A stretch of 31,425 nt of DNA from an uncultured Bacteroidia bacterium. Lineage in GTDB: Bacteria; Bacteroidota; Bacteroidia; Bacteroidales; CAJPTX01. This document shows, one piece after another, positions 1 through 7,515 of the stretch (its first letter is position 1; each line of letters opens with the position of its first letter). The notes below the pieces were generated by a model. That model saw nothing but the letters and a program-made list of their open reading frames with translations. It searched no databases and was not told the DNA's origin. A program made the position numbers and the translations under genes. Location of the stretch: the NCBI GenBank assembly GCA_938038735.1, contig CALHSW010000009.1, forward strand, positions 1 through 31,425, given 5' to 3'.

Positions 1-545
1 TCACGTACCGGGAGGTGTTCCCGCTGATCAAGGCGAATAGGCTGTGGCTGGGGGCGATGGGGGCGGGGCGAGACATGGTGTTCGGCGTGCCGGAGGGGGC
101 GGAGGTAGATGCGCGGGACCGGGCGAAGGCGGCGCGGATGGGGTTCGTGGGCAACTACACGCGGCTGGGCAATGCGTGCTGGTTCACGAACGTGGAGCAC
201 GGGCGGCGACACCAGCCGCTGGGGCTGATGACAACGGCGGACAACCTCCGCTTCTCGCGCCACCGGGAGATTCAGGGGCGCGAGGCGTACCCCCGCTACG
301 ACAACTACGACGCGATCGAGGTACCCTACGTGGACGCGATCCCCTCGGACCACGACGGGGTGATGGGCGTGCCGATCACCTTCCTGGATAAGTACTGCCC
401 GGAGCAGTTCGAGATATTGGGCGCCTCCGAGAGCGAGGGCAGTGGGTTCTCCAATGGGCTCTGGCGGGCTGAGAGCGGGGTTACGCAGCCGATGGTAGAC
501 GCTGGGCGGGTGTATAAAAGAATATTCATACGGAGGCGTAGCTAA
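1..545 (+). CDS. Adenine-specific DNA methyltransferase, EcoRI family (5' end outside window)
   Basis: This is the C-terminal part of an EcoRI-type N6-adenine DNA methyltransferase. The frame is open from base 3 to the TAA at 543-545, about 180 codons; the start and the N-terminal SAM-binding and catalytic motifs lie upstream of the window. Recognisable family segments are LGNACWFTN, YDNYDAIEV and GVMGVPITFLDKYCPEQFEI, which are typical of the C-terminal half of this family. A GTG at 15 is in frame but falls inside conserved sequence, so it is not the true start. The stop is 14 bases before the ATG of a DUF262-HNH gene, so the two are probably one operon. In a restriction-modification setting the enzyme would protect host DNA by adenine methylation. 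Family assignment is fairly sure; the recognition sequence cannot be read from this part. Confidence 0.85.
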   Translation, partial: TYREVFPLIKANRLWLGAMGAGRDMVFGVPEGAEVDARDRAKAARMGFVGNYTRLGNACWFTNVEHGRRHQPLGLMTTADNLRFSRHREIQGREAYPRYDNYDAIEVPYVDAIPSDHDGVMGVPITFLDKYCPEQFEILGASESEGSGFSNGLWRAESGVTQPMVDAGRVYKRIFIRRRS

Positions 546-559
546 AAGAGAACGGCATC

Positions 560-1732
560 ATGAAAACGGAGCTGCACACGGAGTGGACGGTGGAGGATGT
601 ATGCAAGGGGTTCGTTTACAACCAGCTGGAGGAGCGGGGGCTATACGGGCTGAATGGGCAGCTCACCATCCAGCCGGAGTACCAGCGACACTACATCTAT
701 AACGATGGCAAGCGGGACGTGGCAGTGGTGGATTCGCTGCCCAAGGGCTACCCCATTGGGCTTATCTATTTCAACTGCACAGCCGATGGGCGGTACGAGG
801 TACTCGATGGGCAGCAGCGCATCACATCGTTCGGGCGCTTCGTGACGGGGCGGTTCGCCATCAAGGATGCCTACGGCAATGCGCAGTACTTTTCGGGGCT
901 GCCCCTGGAGCAGCGCGAACGCATTCTCAATACGAAGCTGCTCATCTACGCATGCAAGGGGGAGGAGCATGAAATCAAGGAGTGGTTCCGGACCATTAAC
1001 ACCGTGGGCGTGCCGCTCAATGGCCAGGAGCTTCTGAATGCCATCTACGCGGGGCCATTCGTGACGGCGGCAAAGAGAATTTTCAGCAATTCGCAGCATG
1101 CCGAGCTGCAGAAGTGGGCCCATTACGTTAAGGGGGACGTGAAGCGGCAGGATGTTTTGGCCCGGGCGCTCGAATGGGTGTGCGCCAGCGAGGAGGTTAG
1201 CGTGGATGCCTACATGAGCCAGCACCGGTTTGATGCCACGGCGGATGGTTTGGAGCGCTATTTTCGCTCCGTGATTGACTGGGTGGTGGCCACGTTCTCC
1301 ATGAATAATCGTGACATGTGCGGGCTGGAGTGGGGGCGGCTCTACGAAACGTACCACAGCACACCCTACGATGTGGACCACGTCAATGCGCGGGTGAGCG
1401 CGCTGCGGGCGGATGAGTACGTGCGCTGCCCACGCAACGTTTACGAGTACGTGTTGGGCGGGGAGCGGGAGAAGCAGCTGCTGGATATACGGATCTTTGA
1501 GGCGTCGGCGAAGCGTGAGGCGTACAACCGCCAGACGCGGGAGGCCGAGGCGCATGGGGTGTCCAACTGCCCGCTCTGCGCGGCTGGGGGTAATGCGAAT
1601 AGCACCCGTATCTATAGGATTGAGGAGATGGAGGCGGATCACGTAACGCCGTGGAGCAAGGGGGGCAGCACCGCGCCGGAGAACTGCGAGATGCTCTGCA
1701 AGACGCATAACCGGGCGAAGGGGAATCGGTAG
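560..1732 (+). CDS. DUF262 domain protein with C-terminal HNH nuclease domain
   Basis: The 390-residue protein has two parts. The N-terminal DUF262 (GmrS/ParB-like) region shows IQPEYQRHYIY at residues 37-47 and the signature DGQQRITS at 83-90; in characterised relatives this motif is linked to nucleotide binding or hydrolysis. The C-terminal end is an HNH nuclease with CPLC at 337-340, DH at 360-361, N375 and CKTHN at 380-384, giving a plausible zinc knuckle (C337, C340, C380, H383) and metal-binding HNH triad. The middle is helical and not recognised. It follows an EcoRI-family methyltransferase by 14 bases, so I infer a restriction or phage-defence nuclease whose activity is tied to the methylation state of DNA. 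No separate EcoRI-type endonuclease is visible downstream. Domain calls are good; the specificity and whether it cuts unmodified or modified DNA are unknown. Confidence 0.85.
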   Translation: MKTELHTEWTVEDVCKGFVYNQLEERGLYGLNGQLTIQPEYQRHYIYNDGKRDVAVVDSLPKGYPIGLIYFNCTADGRYEVLDGQQRITSFGRFVTGRFAIKDAYGNAQYFSGLPLEQRERILNTKLLIYACKGEEHEIKEWFRTINTVGVPLNGQELLNAIYAGPFVTAAKRIFSNSQHAELQKWAHYVKGDVKRQDVLARALEWVCASEEVSVDAYMSQHRFDATADGLERYFRSVIDWVVATFSMNNRDMCGLEWGRLYETYHSTPYDVDHVNARVSALRADEYVRCPRNVYEYVLGGEREKQLLDIRIFEASAKREAYNRQTREAEAHGVSNCPLCAAGGNANSTRIYRIEEMEADHVTPWSKGGSTAPENCEMLCKTHNRAKGNR

Positions 1733-1975
1733 GGGCTAGAAGGAAGTGGTAAATGGTTGCAGGTTAAGGCGTGGCGTTGGCTTCGCCCTGCGCCGTTGAA
1801 TATGCCGTTTGGTCGCAGGGGTTAGTTCTGCGGATGGGGCAGCATGACCGAAAATTTTATATGAGGGCAGGGGAGGCGTTTTGCGTAGGGTATGCGGTGA
1901 GAGTGGTTTGTTGTACGGAAGATAGAAATGTGTCCTTTTGGGCGTTGTTGGCAAAAAAAATTATAACTTGCAACG
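1733..1975. other. Intergenic region after the DUF262-HNH gene
   Basis: There is no convincing gene or clear terminator between the nuclease stop and the small ORF at 1976. An open frame at 1771-2037 has a composition and reading that resemble no protein, and it runs out of frame across the start of the next ORF. An A-tract and a weak promoter-like sequence lie at the right end. Confidence 0.5.
1964..1971 (+). promoter_or_regulatory. Possible weak -7 element
   Basis: TAACTTGC partly matches the Bacteroidetes -7 element TAnnTTTG (two mismatches at the end), with TTTTG at about 1936-1940 as a possible -33 box. If used, transcription would begin close to the ATG at 1976, so the 47-codon ORF would be nearly leaderless and the lipoprotein gene would have a leader of about 145 bases. 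Confidence 0.3.
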
Positions 1976-2119
1976 ATGAAGACAAAAAAAGAAGGGTACT
2001 ACTTTCCCGGCATCTTCAACACGACTCAAGGGCCTGAAAAGCGAGATGAGTTTGATTCCAATTCGGGAAAGGGGCAGAGAGATTATAATAAGGGCATTCA
2101 CACTATAACCTATTGGTAA
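1976..2119 (+). CDS. Possible small protein of 47 residues upstream of a lipoprotein gene
   Basis: An ATG at 1976 opens 47 codons to a TAA at 2117-2119, one base before the ATG of the lipoprotein gene at 2121. The product is hydrophilic and rich in charged and aromatic residues; it begins MKTKKEGYYFPGIFNTTQG and ends HTITYW. It has no signal peptide, membrane segment or known motif. The tight join suggests translational coupling. A TAA at 1964-1966 bounds the frame upstream, so it is not the tail of a longer gene. No good ribosome binding site is seen, and the possible promoter would place the transcript start almost at the ATG. It may be a real small protein, a regulatory leader ORF, or chance. 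Confidence 0.35.
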   Translation: MKTKKEGYYFPGIFNTTQGPEKRDEFDSNSGKGQRDYNKGIHTITYW

Positions 2120-2120
2120 G

Positions 2121-2981
2121 ATGAAAACGTTGCGAAGGGCTATGGGGTGGTTTTGCACACCCATTGTGGCAGTGCTGCTGATGGGCTGCATGAAAAAAAA
2201 TGAGGTTGTGACTATATCGACAGACCATTTCGTGTGGGGTTTCTACGATGGCTGCGATTTGCGGCTATACGTAGAGGACTCCATTTGCACGCTGTATGTG
2301 AAGTGTGGTCAAAACGGAAGTTTTTATAGCACATACAGTGTGGACTCACGGAGCAAGGATTTGAGGCGTAGCCCCAGCCCGAGAGGGGTGAGTCGGTGCG
2401 AGAAGCTTGGGGATGTGGGTTACAATGTGGAGACATGGGACGTAGTGGTAGCGTTCAACCCATGCGATTCGCATATTTACGCCTATAGTCCAATTGTGTC
2501 TGTGGAGATATGTGCTGATACGGTGCTTGCAGGGCGAATACCAGCTGGTATGCCACTGAATGATAGGTTCGAATTTCTCTCCTTCTCCCCAGACGAGTAC
2601 ATTCGGAATGGGTATCAAGTGGACACATCAAAGATTTCTGCTTGCCGTGATACGCTACCCGGGGTGCTGCAAAGATCCTTTATGCTCGGACTTCCGGGGG
2701 TGAAACTAAGGGAGCTTCAGAATCATCGAGATGTAGTATCGCACGCGGGACGAGAGATGGCCTCGGTGCCGGTGTATGGGAAGCTGTCTGAGATTGATTT
2801 CGCGCAGTATGAATGTTTGGGCTTAGGCTCTTCGTACGTAGGGGTATTTCGTCCGCTCATGTCCATGAGCCGTAAGGAGATGGAGAGGCTGCGGGTGAAG
2901 GTTCGCTATCGGGATGGCAGCATGCGGGAGTCGAAGGTAGAATGTCCTTACGCACGTACTGGAGATTTGATAGAAGATTGA
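2121..2981 (+). CDS. Hypothetical lipoprotein
   Basis: The 286-residue product starts with a lipoprotein signal: basic MKTLRRAMGW, a hydrophobic stretch, and the lipobox LLMGC with Cys23 as the lipidation site. It should be anchored in the cell envelope. The mature part contains several cysteines (for example in CDLRLY, CTLYVKC and CEKLG) and is predicted to be mostly beta-structured with short hydrophilic loops, but I recognise no family. The ATG at 2121 is one base after the stop of the preceding 47-codon ORF. Base composition is lower in GC and codon use is plainer than in the strongly G-rich upstream nuclease gene, so it may have a different history. It points convergently at the CPBP protease gene. 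Function unknown. Confidence 0.75.
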   Translation: MKTLRRAMGWFCTPIVAVLLMGCMKKNEVVTISTDHFVWGFYDGCDLRLYVEDSICTLYVKCGQNGSFYSTYSVDSRSKDLRRSPSPRGVSRCEKLGDVGYNVETWDVVVAFNPCDSHIYAYSPIVSVEICADTVLAGRIPAGMPLNDRFEFLSFSPDEYIRNGYQVDTSKISACRDTLPGVLQRSFMLGLPGVKLRELQNHRDVVSHAGREMASVPVYGKLSEIDFAQYECLGLGSSYVGVFRPLMSMSRKEMERLRVKVRYRDGSMRESKVECPYARTGDLIED

Positions 2982-3068
2982 TTAGGGAGCGTGGGTGTCC
3001 TAGCTGCATATAGGTTCGCAATCATTTTTGTGACCATGTTGGCGATGGAGTGGGCCACTGGCTGCGGG

Positions 3069-3941
3069 TTATAGCAGGCTATTCTTTACCTTTCTGTCGG
3101 TACGCACAAAAAAGGCAATGATGAGACCCATGCACAGCATCGCGAATGGCCAGGCGATCCAGGGGGCGGGGTGGTCAAACTGTTCAATATCGCCATTGCG
3201 GTAGGCTATGGTGGCGAGGGTAACGGCTATAAAGTTATTGGTGAAGTGCATGATAATGGCGGGCCATACGGAGCGGGAGTAATAGGCGAGATAGCCGAGG
3301 GCGGCGCCAAGCGCAAGGCGTGGGACGAAGCCGCTGAGCTGAAAGTGGATGAGGCTAAAGAATGCTGCGCAGATCCATATTGCGGCGTGGGGGCTGCGCA
3401 TAAGGCGCAGGAGGCTCTGCTGCAGCGCACCGCGGAAAAAGAGTTCCTCGCAGATGGCAGGCGCAATGGCGATAACCAGCGTGTTAACCAGGTAGCCCGG
3501 CAACGTGTCAACAGCTAGGAGCGCGTAGGAGGCTTCTTGAACCCTCTTATCCATCTCGGAGGCCCAGTTGGGCTGTGGGATGCTGGCGTTGAGCTCCGTG
3601 AGGAGGGTGTTGGGCATTACCATGAGTAGCCCCACGGCGAGACCATAGAGTAGCCAGGTTGCGGGGGAGGGGCGGGAGGTGGCGAGGGGCGATGGGGTGC
3701 TGCGCCGCTCGAGCAGAGCCCAGCAAAGCGCGGGGAGCAGGAAGGAGAGAAGGGTGGTGATTAGCTGCATCCAGCGCACCGACATATCGATGGGGATTTC
3801 GAGCGAGAGCGAGGGTCCTAGCCATGCGAACTGTATGAGTGCGGCCGCGGCTGTAAAGAGGAGGAGAAGAATAAATAGAATCAGGAGGCGGCGAAAGGTT
3901 ACGGCGCGCGTGACTGGGTTTGGCATGTATGGGTAAGTCAT
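3069..3941 (-). CDS. CPBP family intramembrane metalloprotease (CAAX protease-like)
   Basis: The 290-residue protein has multiple hydrophobic segments and the family motifs in order: ICEELFFRG with EExxxR at E165, E166 and R170; a histidine in FSLIHF at 199; and a histidine in IMHFTNN at 232. These residues are the expected metal ligands and catalytic glutamates of the CPBP (ABI/Rce1-like) family, which acts inside the membrane. Substrates of bacterial members are mostly unknown; roles in prenyl-protein processing or bacteriocin self-immunity are known for some. No bacteriocin gene is next to it. It is transcribed away from the DUF2851 gene from a promoter about 18-25 bases before its ATG, so the leader is short. 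Confidence 0.9.
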   Translation of the reverse strand: MTYPYMPNPVTRAVTFRRLLILFILLLLFTAAAALIQFAWLGPSLSLEIPIDMSVRWMQLITTLLSFLLPALCWALLERRSTPSPLATSRPSPATWLLYGLAVGLLMVMPNTLLTELNASIPQPNWASEMDKRVQEASYALLAVDTLPGYLVNTLVIAIAPAICEELFFRGALQQSLLRLMRSPHAAIWICAAFFSLIHFQLSGFVPRLALGAALGYLAYYSRSVWPAIIMHFTNNFIAVTLATIAYRNGDIEQFDHPAPWIAWPFAMLCMGLIIAFFVRTDRKVKNSLL

Positions 3942-3964
3942 TTCGTTTGTACAATAAGAATGTC

Positions 3965-3973
3965 GCGAAGGTA
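3965..3973 (-). promoter_or_regulatory. -7 element for the CPBP protease gene
   Basis: On the minus strand the sequence reads TACCTTCGC, one base from the Bacteroidetes consensus TAnnTTTG. The identical nine bases occur upstream of two other minus-strand genes in this window (at 14294 and 25214), each 20-40 bases before the start codon. The -33 box is not clear. Confidence 0.5.
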
Positions 3974-3976
3974 TTG

Positions 3977-3985
3977 TAAATTTGC
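3977..3985 (+). promoter_or_regulatory. -7 element for the DUF2851 gene
   Basis: TAAATTTGC matches TAnnTTTG exactly and lies about 55 bases before the ATG at 4040. It is only three bases from the oppositely directed element at 3965-3973, so RNA polymerase could hardly occupy both at once. Confidence 0.5.
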
Positions 3986-4039
3986 GAGTGTGGTGGCGGG
4001 GGGAAGGAGTAAATACTGATTACTGACGGAGAGGCGAAG

Positions 4040-5398
4040 ATGGGGGAGCAGAGTAAACCCAAGGGGGTAGGTAAGATTCCAGAGGAGCTATTTCATGGGG
4101 TGTGGGCGGTGATGCACCGCTACGCGGAGGGGCTGCGCACCGTGGATGGGCGGTCGCTGACGATAGAGAATCCGGGGGTGCATAACCATGATGCAGGGGC
4201 GGATTTTTTCAACGCGCGCCTTACGATAGGAGGGCAGCAGTGGGCGGGCGATGTGGAGCTGCATGTGGACGAGTCGGATTGGTACGCGCATGGGCACGAT
4301 GAAGATCCATCCTATAATGCGGTTATTCTGCACGTGGTGGCGCATGAGATGGGGCGGCGTGCCGTGGACTCGTCAGGTCGGGAAGTGCCAACGCTAGTGA
4401 TCCCCCGCGCGGAGGAGTTGGTTAAAACGTACGAGGGGCTTATCGCGCATCGTGAGGAGCCTTGCTGCGGGGAGGCGATTGGGAAGATGCCGCCGTTGGA
4501 GCAGTCGGAGTGGATGGTGCGGCTGCTGGTGGAGCGATTGCAGGCGAAGAGCGAAGCGGCGCGCGCTGAGGTGGAAAAGTGCGAGCTGGGATGGGAGGAG
4601 GCGTTTTTTCGCTCGGTGGCGCAGAGTCTGGGGCAGCGGGTGAATGCAGACCCGATGCTGTGGCTTATGCGGGCCACGCCGTTCAAAGATTTGTCAAAAA
4701 TTCGGGATGGGTGGCTTTCGCTGGAGGCGTTGCTGCTGGGACAAGCGGGGCTGATAGAGGAGGCGAGAAGGCAGAATCGCGTTGATGCGTACGTTGAAAC
4801 GCTTGAAAAGGAATACTACTACCAGGCGGCGCGTTTCAAACTCAAGCCGATCTCGGGGAGCGTGTGGAAGTATATGCGGATACGCCCGGCTGCGTTCCCC
4901 GCGCTACGAATAGCGCAGCTATCGGCAATAATCCACCGGAATGAGCACTTTTTCTCGGAGATGCTGGAGGCGAAGAGCGTGACGGAGGTGGAGCGGATTC
5001 TGCGGGTAGACACCTCCGAGTACTGGCTGACGCACTATGCGCTTGGGGATACCCCATCGGCGGCACAGCCGAAGAAGATAGGGCACGAACGGGCAAAGAT
5101 AGTGCTGATTAACAGCATTGTACCGTACCGATTCGCCTACGCCGAGGCGAAGGGAGATGAGGGGCTGCGCGACGCAACGCTGGATTTGCTCGAGCAGGTG
5201 GCGCCGGAGGAGAACGCCGTGGTGCGCCGTTACGCAGCGTGCGGGGTGCGGGTGAAAAGCGCGGTGGAGAGCCAGGCGATAGTGCAGCTGCTAAAGATGC
5301 ATTGCCGCCCTCGGTTGTGCTACCGTTGCCCCGTGGGGCTGCGAACGTTGACGTCGATGATGGCGCAGCGTGGCGCCGATGGGAAGGGTGATTGTTAG
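4040..5398 (+). CDS. DUF2851 family protein
   Basis: The 452-residue protein matches the Bacteroidetes family DUF2851 along its length: an N-terminal IPEELFHGVWAV segment, NPGVHNHDAGADFFNARLTIGG, WAGDVELHVDESDWYAHGHD and VILHVVAHE. Near the C-terminus is the Cys-containing end HCRPRLCYRCPVG, a typical family terminus. The conserved N-terminal block with acidic and histidine residues resembles a nuclease-like fold, but that is inference; no activity is established to my knowledge. There is no signal peptide, so it is probably cytoplasmic. It has its own promoter and is followed 47 bases later by an unrelated secreted-protein gene. The ATG at 4040 follows GGAGAGGCGAAG, an acceptable purine-rich binding site. 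Confidence 0.85.
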   Translation: MGEQSKPKGVGKIPEELFHGVWAVMHRYAEGLRTVDGRSLTIENPGVHNHDAGADFFNARLTIGGQQWAGDVELHVDESDWYAHGHDEDPSYNAVILHVVAHEMGRRAVDSSGREVPTLVIPRAEELVKTYEGLIAHREEPCCGEAIGKMPPLEQSEWMVRLLVERLQAKSEAARAEVEKCELGWEEAFFRSVAQSLGQRVNADPMLWLMRATPFKDLSKIRDGWLSLEALLLGQAGLIEEARRQNRVDAYVETLEKEYYYQAARFKLKPISGSVWKYMRIRPAAFPALRIAQLSAIIHRNEHFFSEMLEAKSVTEVERILRVDTSEYWLTHYALGDTPSAAQPKKIGHERAKIVLINSIVPYRFAYAEAKGDEGLRDATLDLLEQVAPEENAVVRRYAACGVRVKSAVESQAIVQLLKMHCRPRLCYRCPVGLRTLTSMMAQRGADGKGDC

Positions 5399-5445
5399 AA
5401 AAATTACGAAATTTGCGCATTCTATCTGTGAAGAGAGTTGACAAG

Positions 5446-6315
5446 ATGAAAGCGGTGAAAGCTATGAGAAAAATACTTTTGGGGCTATGCCTGTTTGTAG
5501 GCAGCGTGGCGTGGGTGCAAGCGCAGCCAAATGCCCAGGTGCAGGACCTGGAGCATTTCTTCGAGACTACCACGTATGTGGTGCTTGATAACAATCCGAT
5601 GTCGGAGTGGAACATGAAGATGCAGGAGCTTGCGAAGCGCCATTGGCATATCACGCCGCTGAAGTTCATTAACGACAATGAGTTTGAGAACCTACGCAAG
5701 GACATGGACAAGTCGTTTATCGTGCGCATGAAGTTCCGTTTCCCGAAGGATAAGGTGAAGGCGAACTACATATACTTTTCTATAGTAAACGGTGCGGCGG
5801 TGCATAGCATGACAGATATGCCGGAGATATGCTCCGTGCCGCTAGGATATGAGACAGCCGACCAGAGCAGCTGGGCATACAAACTCGGCAGCCTATTGCA
5901 GTTTGCGCAGAAGCATATAGAGAAGCTCAAGGAAGACCCCTCGATTATGGGGAAGAATGTGTTGCAGTACTACAATAAGAACATAGCGGATATCAAGGGT
6001 AAAGAACTTTGGGTGGTGCAGAACGATTTGGCGCCGGAGGTGCGTTCGCTGTCAAATATCCGTAAGGCGTACAAAGGTGTGGTTCGGATAGTGACGACAG
6101 AGGATATAGAGAAGGCAATTAATGATCGGCGCACCGATGTGGTATATCTCCACAAGGTAGGGCCAGAGCGTAGCAACGTGAAGGCGAGAATATATAAATG
6201 CTTGATCGGCGCGGGGGATGATAAGTTCTACTACTTTGACTACCACATGATGAGCAGCCGAAAGGGGGATGGGCTTCTCAAAGAGGATTTTAAGCGTTTG
6301 AATCGGCGAAATTAG
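5446..6315 (+). CDS. Hypothetical secreted protein
   Basis: The likely start is the ATG at 5446 (or 5464), not the upstream in-frame TTG at 5392, which overlaps the DUF2851 stop and would put extra charged residues before the signal peptide. From 5446 the product has 289 residues with a Sec signal ending in WVQAQ, so it is exported to the periplasm or outer membrane. The mature part is mixed alpha/beta with many Lys and Tyr (for example HWHITPLKFINDNEF near the start and FYYFDYHMMSS near the end). I do not recognise the family. It sits 79 bases upstream of a DUF3078 outer-membrane gene in the same direction, so a shared envelope role is possible but unproven. GAAATTTGC at 5408-5416 is a weak -7 candidate. 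Confidence 0.75.
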   Translation: MKAVKAMRKILLGLCLFVGSVAWVQAQPNAQVQDLEHFFETTTYVVLDNNPMSEWNMKMQELAKRHWHITPLKFINDNEFENLRKDMDKSFIVRMKFRFPKDKVKANYIYFSIVNGAAVHSMTDMPEICSVPLGYETADQSSWAYKLGSLLQFAQKHIEKLKEDPSIMGKNVLQYYNKNIADIKGKELWVVQNDLAPEVRSLSNIRKAYKGVVRIVTTEDIEKAINDRRTDVVYLHKVGPERSNVKARIYKCLIGAGDDKFYYFDYHMMSSRKGDGLLKEDFKRLNRRN

Positions 6316-6394
6316 GCGGAGAGGTTAACAAAAGTTGAAGAGTTGCGTTTAATTGCCGTGAAGGGAGTACCATTGAAAACAAAGTAGATTTATT

Positions 6395-7399
6395 ATGAGC
6401 GTAAAGAGGTTGTGTTTGGTGCTGGTTCTGCTTGGCGGATCTTTTGGATTGGGCGTTGAGGTGAAGGCGCAGGATGGAGGAAGTGTGGCTAAGCAGCTGG
6501 CCGAAAAGCGGCTACAGGAAGGTGCAGTGGCTGGCGGCGGAGCGGATAGCGCAAAGCAGAGTCCCTGGAGTTTCAAAGGGAATGTGGCGGTTACGATGAC
6601 GCAGGTGATGCTGCACCACTGGGTGCCAGGCGGTGAGAATTCGCTATCGGGCGAAGCGACATCGTATCTGCAGCTGGATTATCTGAAAAATAAGCATGCG
6701 TGGACGACCACCCTGGATTTAGGGTACGGTTTGCTGAAGCAGGGCGAGGCCCCCGTGGTGAAGAACCTAGATAGGATAGACTTCAACACGAAGTACGGTT
6801 TTGCCGCAGCGCCGCGCTGGTACGTAACGGGGCTGTATAGCATAAAGACGCAGTTTGCACCTGGCTATAAGGATCCTGCGAGTCCGAAACGGGTGCTAAT
6901 TTCTGACTTTGCGGCGCCGCTCTACATGGCGCTTTCGCTTGGTGTTGACTACAAGTACGATACGCATTTTTCGGGGTATCTATCCCCGATAGCGGGCCGC
7001 ATGACGTACGTGAGGCGTCAGGAGCTGGCGGACGCAGGGGCGTTCGGCGTGAAGAAGGCCGAACTTAATGCAGATGGTACGGTGAAAGTGCCTGGAGAGA
7101 AGGTGCGCTGGGAGCTGGGTGCTATGCTAAGACTTTTGTACGTGAATCGTTTCTACCATGACCGCATCGGGCTGAATACACGGTTGGAGCTCTTCTCGAA
7201 CTACCTTGAGAAGCCGCAGAATGTGGATGTGATGTTTGACGCGGTGCTTGACTACAAATTGCTAGATTTCTTGACGGCAAAGTTCCAGCTGACGATGGTG
7301 TACGATGATGACCAGAAGATAGTGAATGACAGCGGTCAGAGCTTTGCAGCGTTGCAGGTTCGGCAGATGCTAGGTGTAGGGCTGGCGTATAACTTTTAA
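6395..7399 (+). CDS. DUF3078 domain outer-membrane protein
   Basis: The 334-residue protein has a signal peptide (cleavage near VKAQD at about residue 25-27), a short charged spacer, and then a DUF3078 beta-barrel-like domain: SPWSFKGNVAVTMTQVMLHHWVPGGENSLSG, followed by alternating aromatic strands (LDLGYGLLKQ, FNTKYGFAAAPRWYVTGLYS). The last residue is a phenylalanine (LGVGLAYNF), as expected for insertion into the outer membrane. The role of the family is not known. It follows the unknown secreted protein gene and is closed by a strong terminator, so these two may form a short transcription unit. The ATG is chosen because the hydrophobic signal begins directly after MSVKR. Confidence 0.85.
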   Translation: MSVKRLCLVLVLLGGSFGLGVEVKAQDGGSVAKQLAEKRLQEGAVAGGGADSAKQSPWSFKGNVAVTMTQVMLHHWVPGGENSLSGEATSYLQLDYLKNKHAWTTTLDLGYGLLKQGEAPVVKNLDRIDFNTKYGFAAAPRWYVTGLYSIKTQFAPGYKDPASPKRVLISDFAAPLYMALSLGVDYKYDTHFSGYLSPIAGRMTYVRRQELADAGAFGVKKAELNADGTVKVPGEKVRWELGAMLRLLYVNRFYHDRIGLNTRLELFSNYLEKPQNVDVMFDAVLDYKLLDFLTAKFQLTMVYDDDQKIVNDSGQSFAALQVRQMLGVGLAYNF

Positions 7400-7444
7400 A
7401 GGGAAGTGCATGCGTGAGCGAGGTGCATGTTGCTGAGAGTTTAG

Positions 7445-7479
7445 GCGGCGGCTCGAGCCATTTCGGGTCGCCGCTTTTT
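7445..7479 (+). terminator. Rho-independent terminator after the DUF3078 gene
   Basis: GCGGCGGCTCGA pairs with TCGGGTCGCCGC (12 bp with two G-T wobbles) around a six-base loop, and five T residues follow immediately. It lies 45 bases after the stop codon. Confidence 0.85.
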
Positions 7480-7515
7480 GGTTATTGGTAGGTGTGAGAC
7501 ATTACTGTTTGAGAC

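Noticed and set aside
641..1708. A 355-codon open frame on the minus strand opposite the DUF262-HNH gene
   Set aside because: High GC leaves few stops on the opposite strand. The plus-strand frame has the DGQQR and HNH motifs, whereas the minus frame shows no family features.
560..1732. EcoRI-type PD-(D/E)xK endonuclease as partner of the methyltransferase
   Set aside because: The protein clearly has DUF262 and HNH motifs and none of the EcoRI endonuclease pattern.
1771..2037. 88-codon open frame after the nuclease gene
   Set aside because: No start signal, no protein-like composition, and it overlaps the better-placed 47-codon ORF in another frame.
2569..2590. tRNA-like GGTTCGAA T-arm motif
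   Set aside because: It lies within the lipoprotein coding sequence with no cloverleaf around it.
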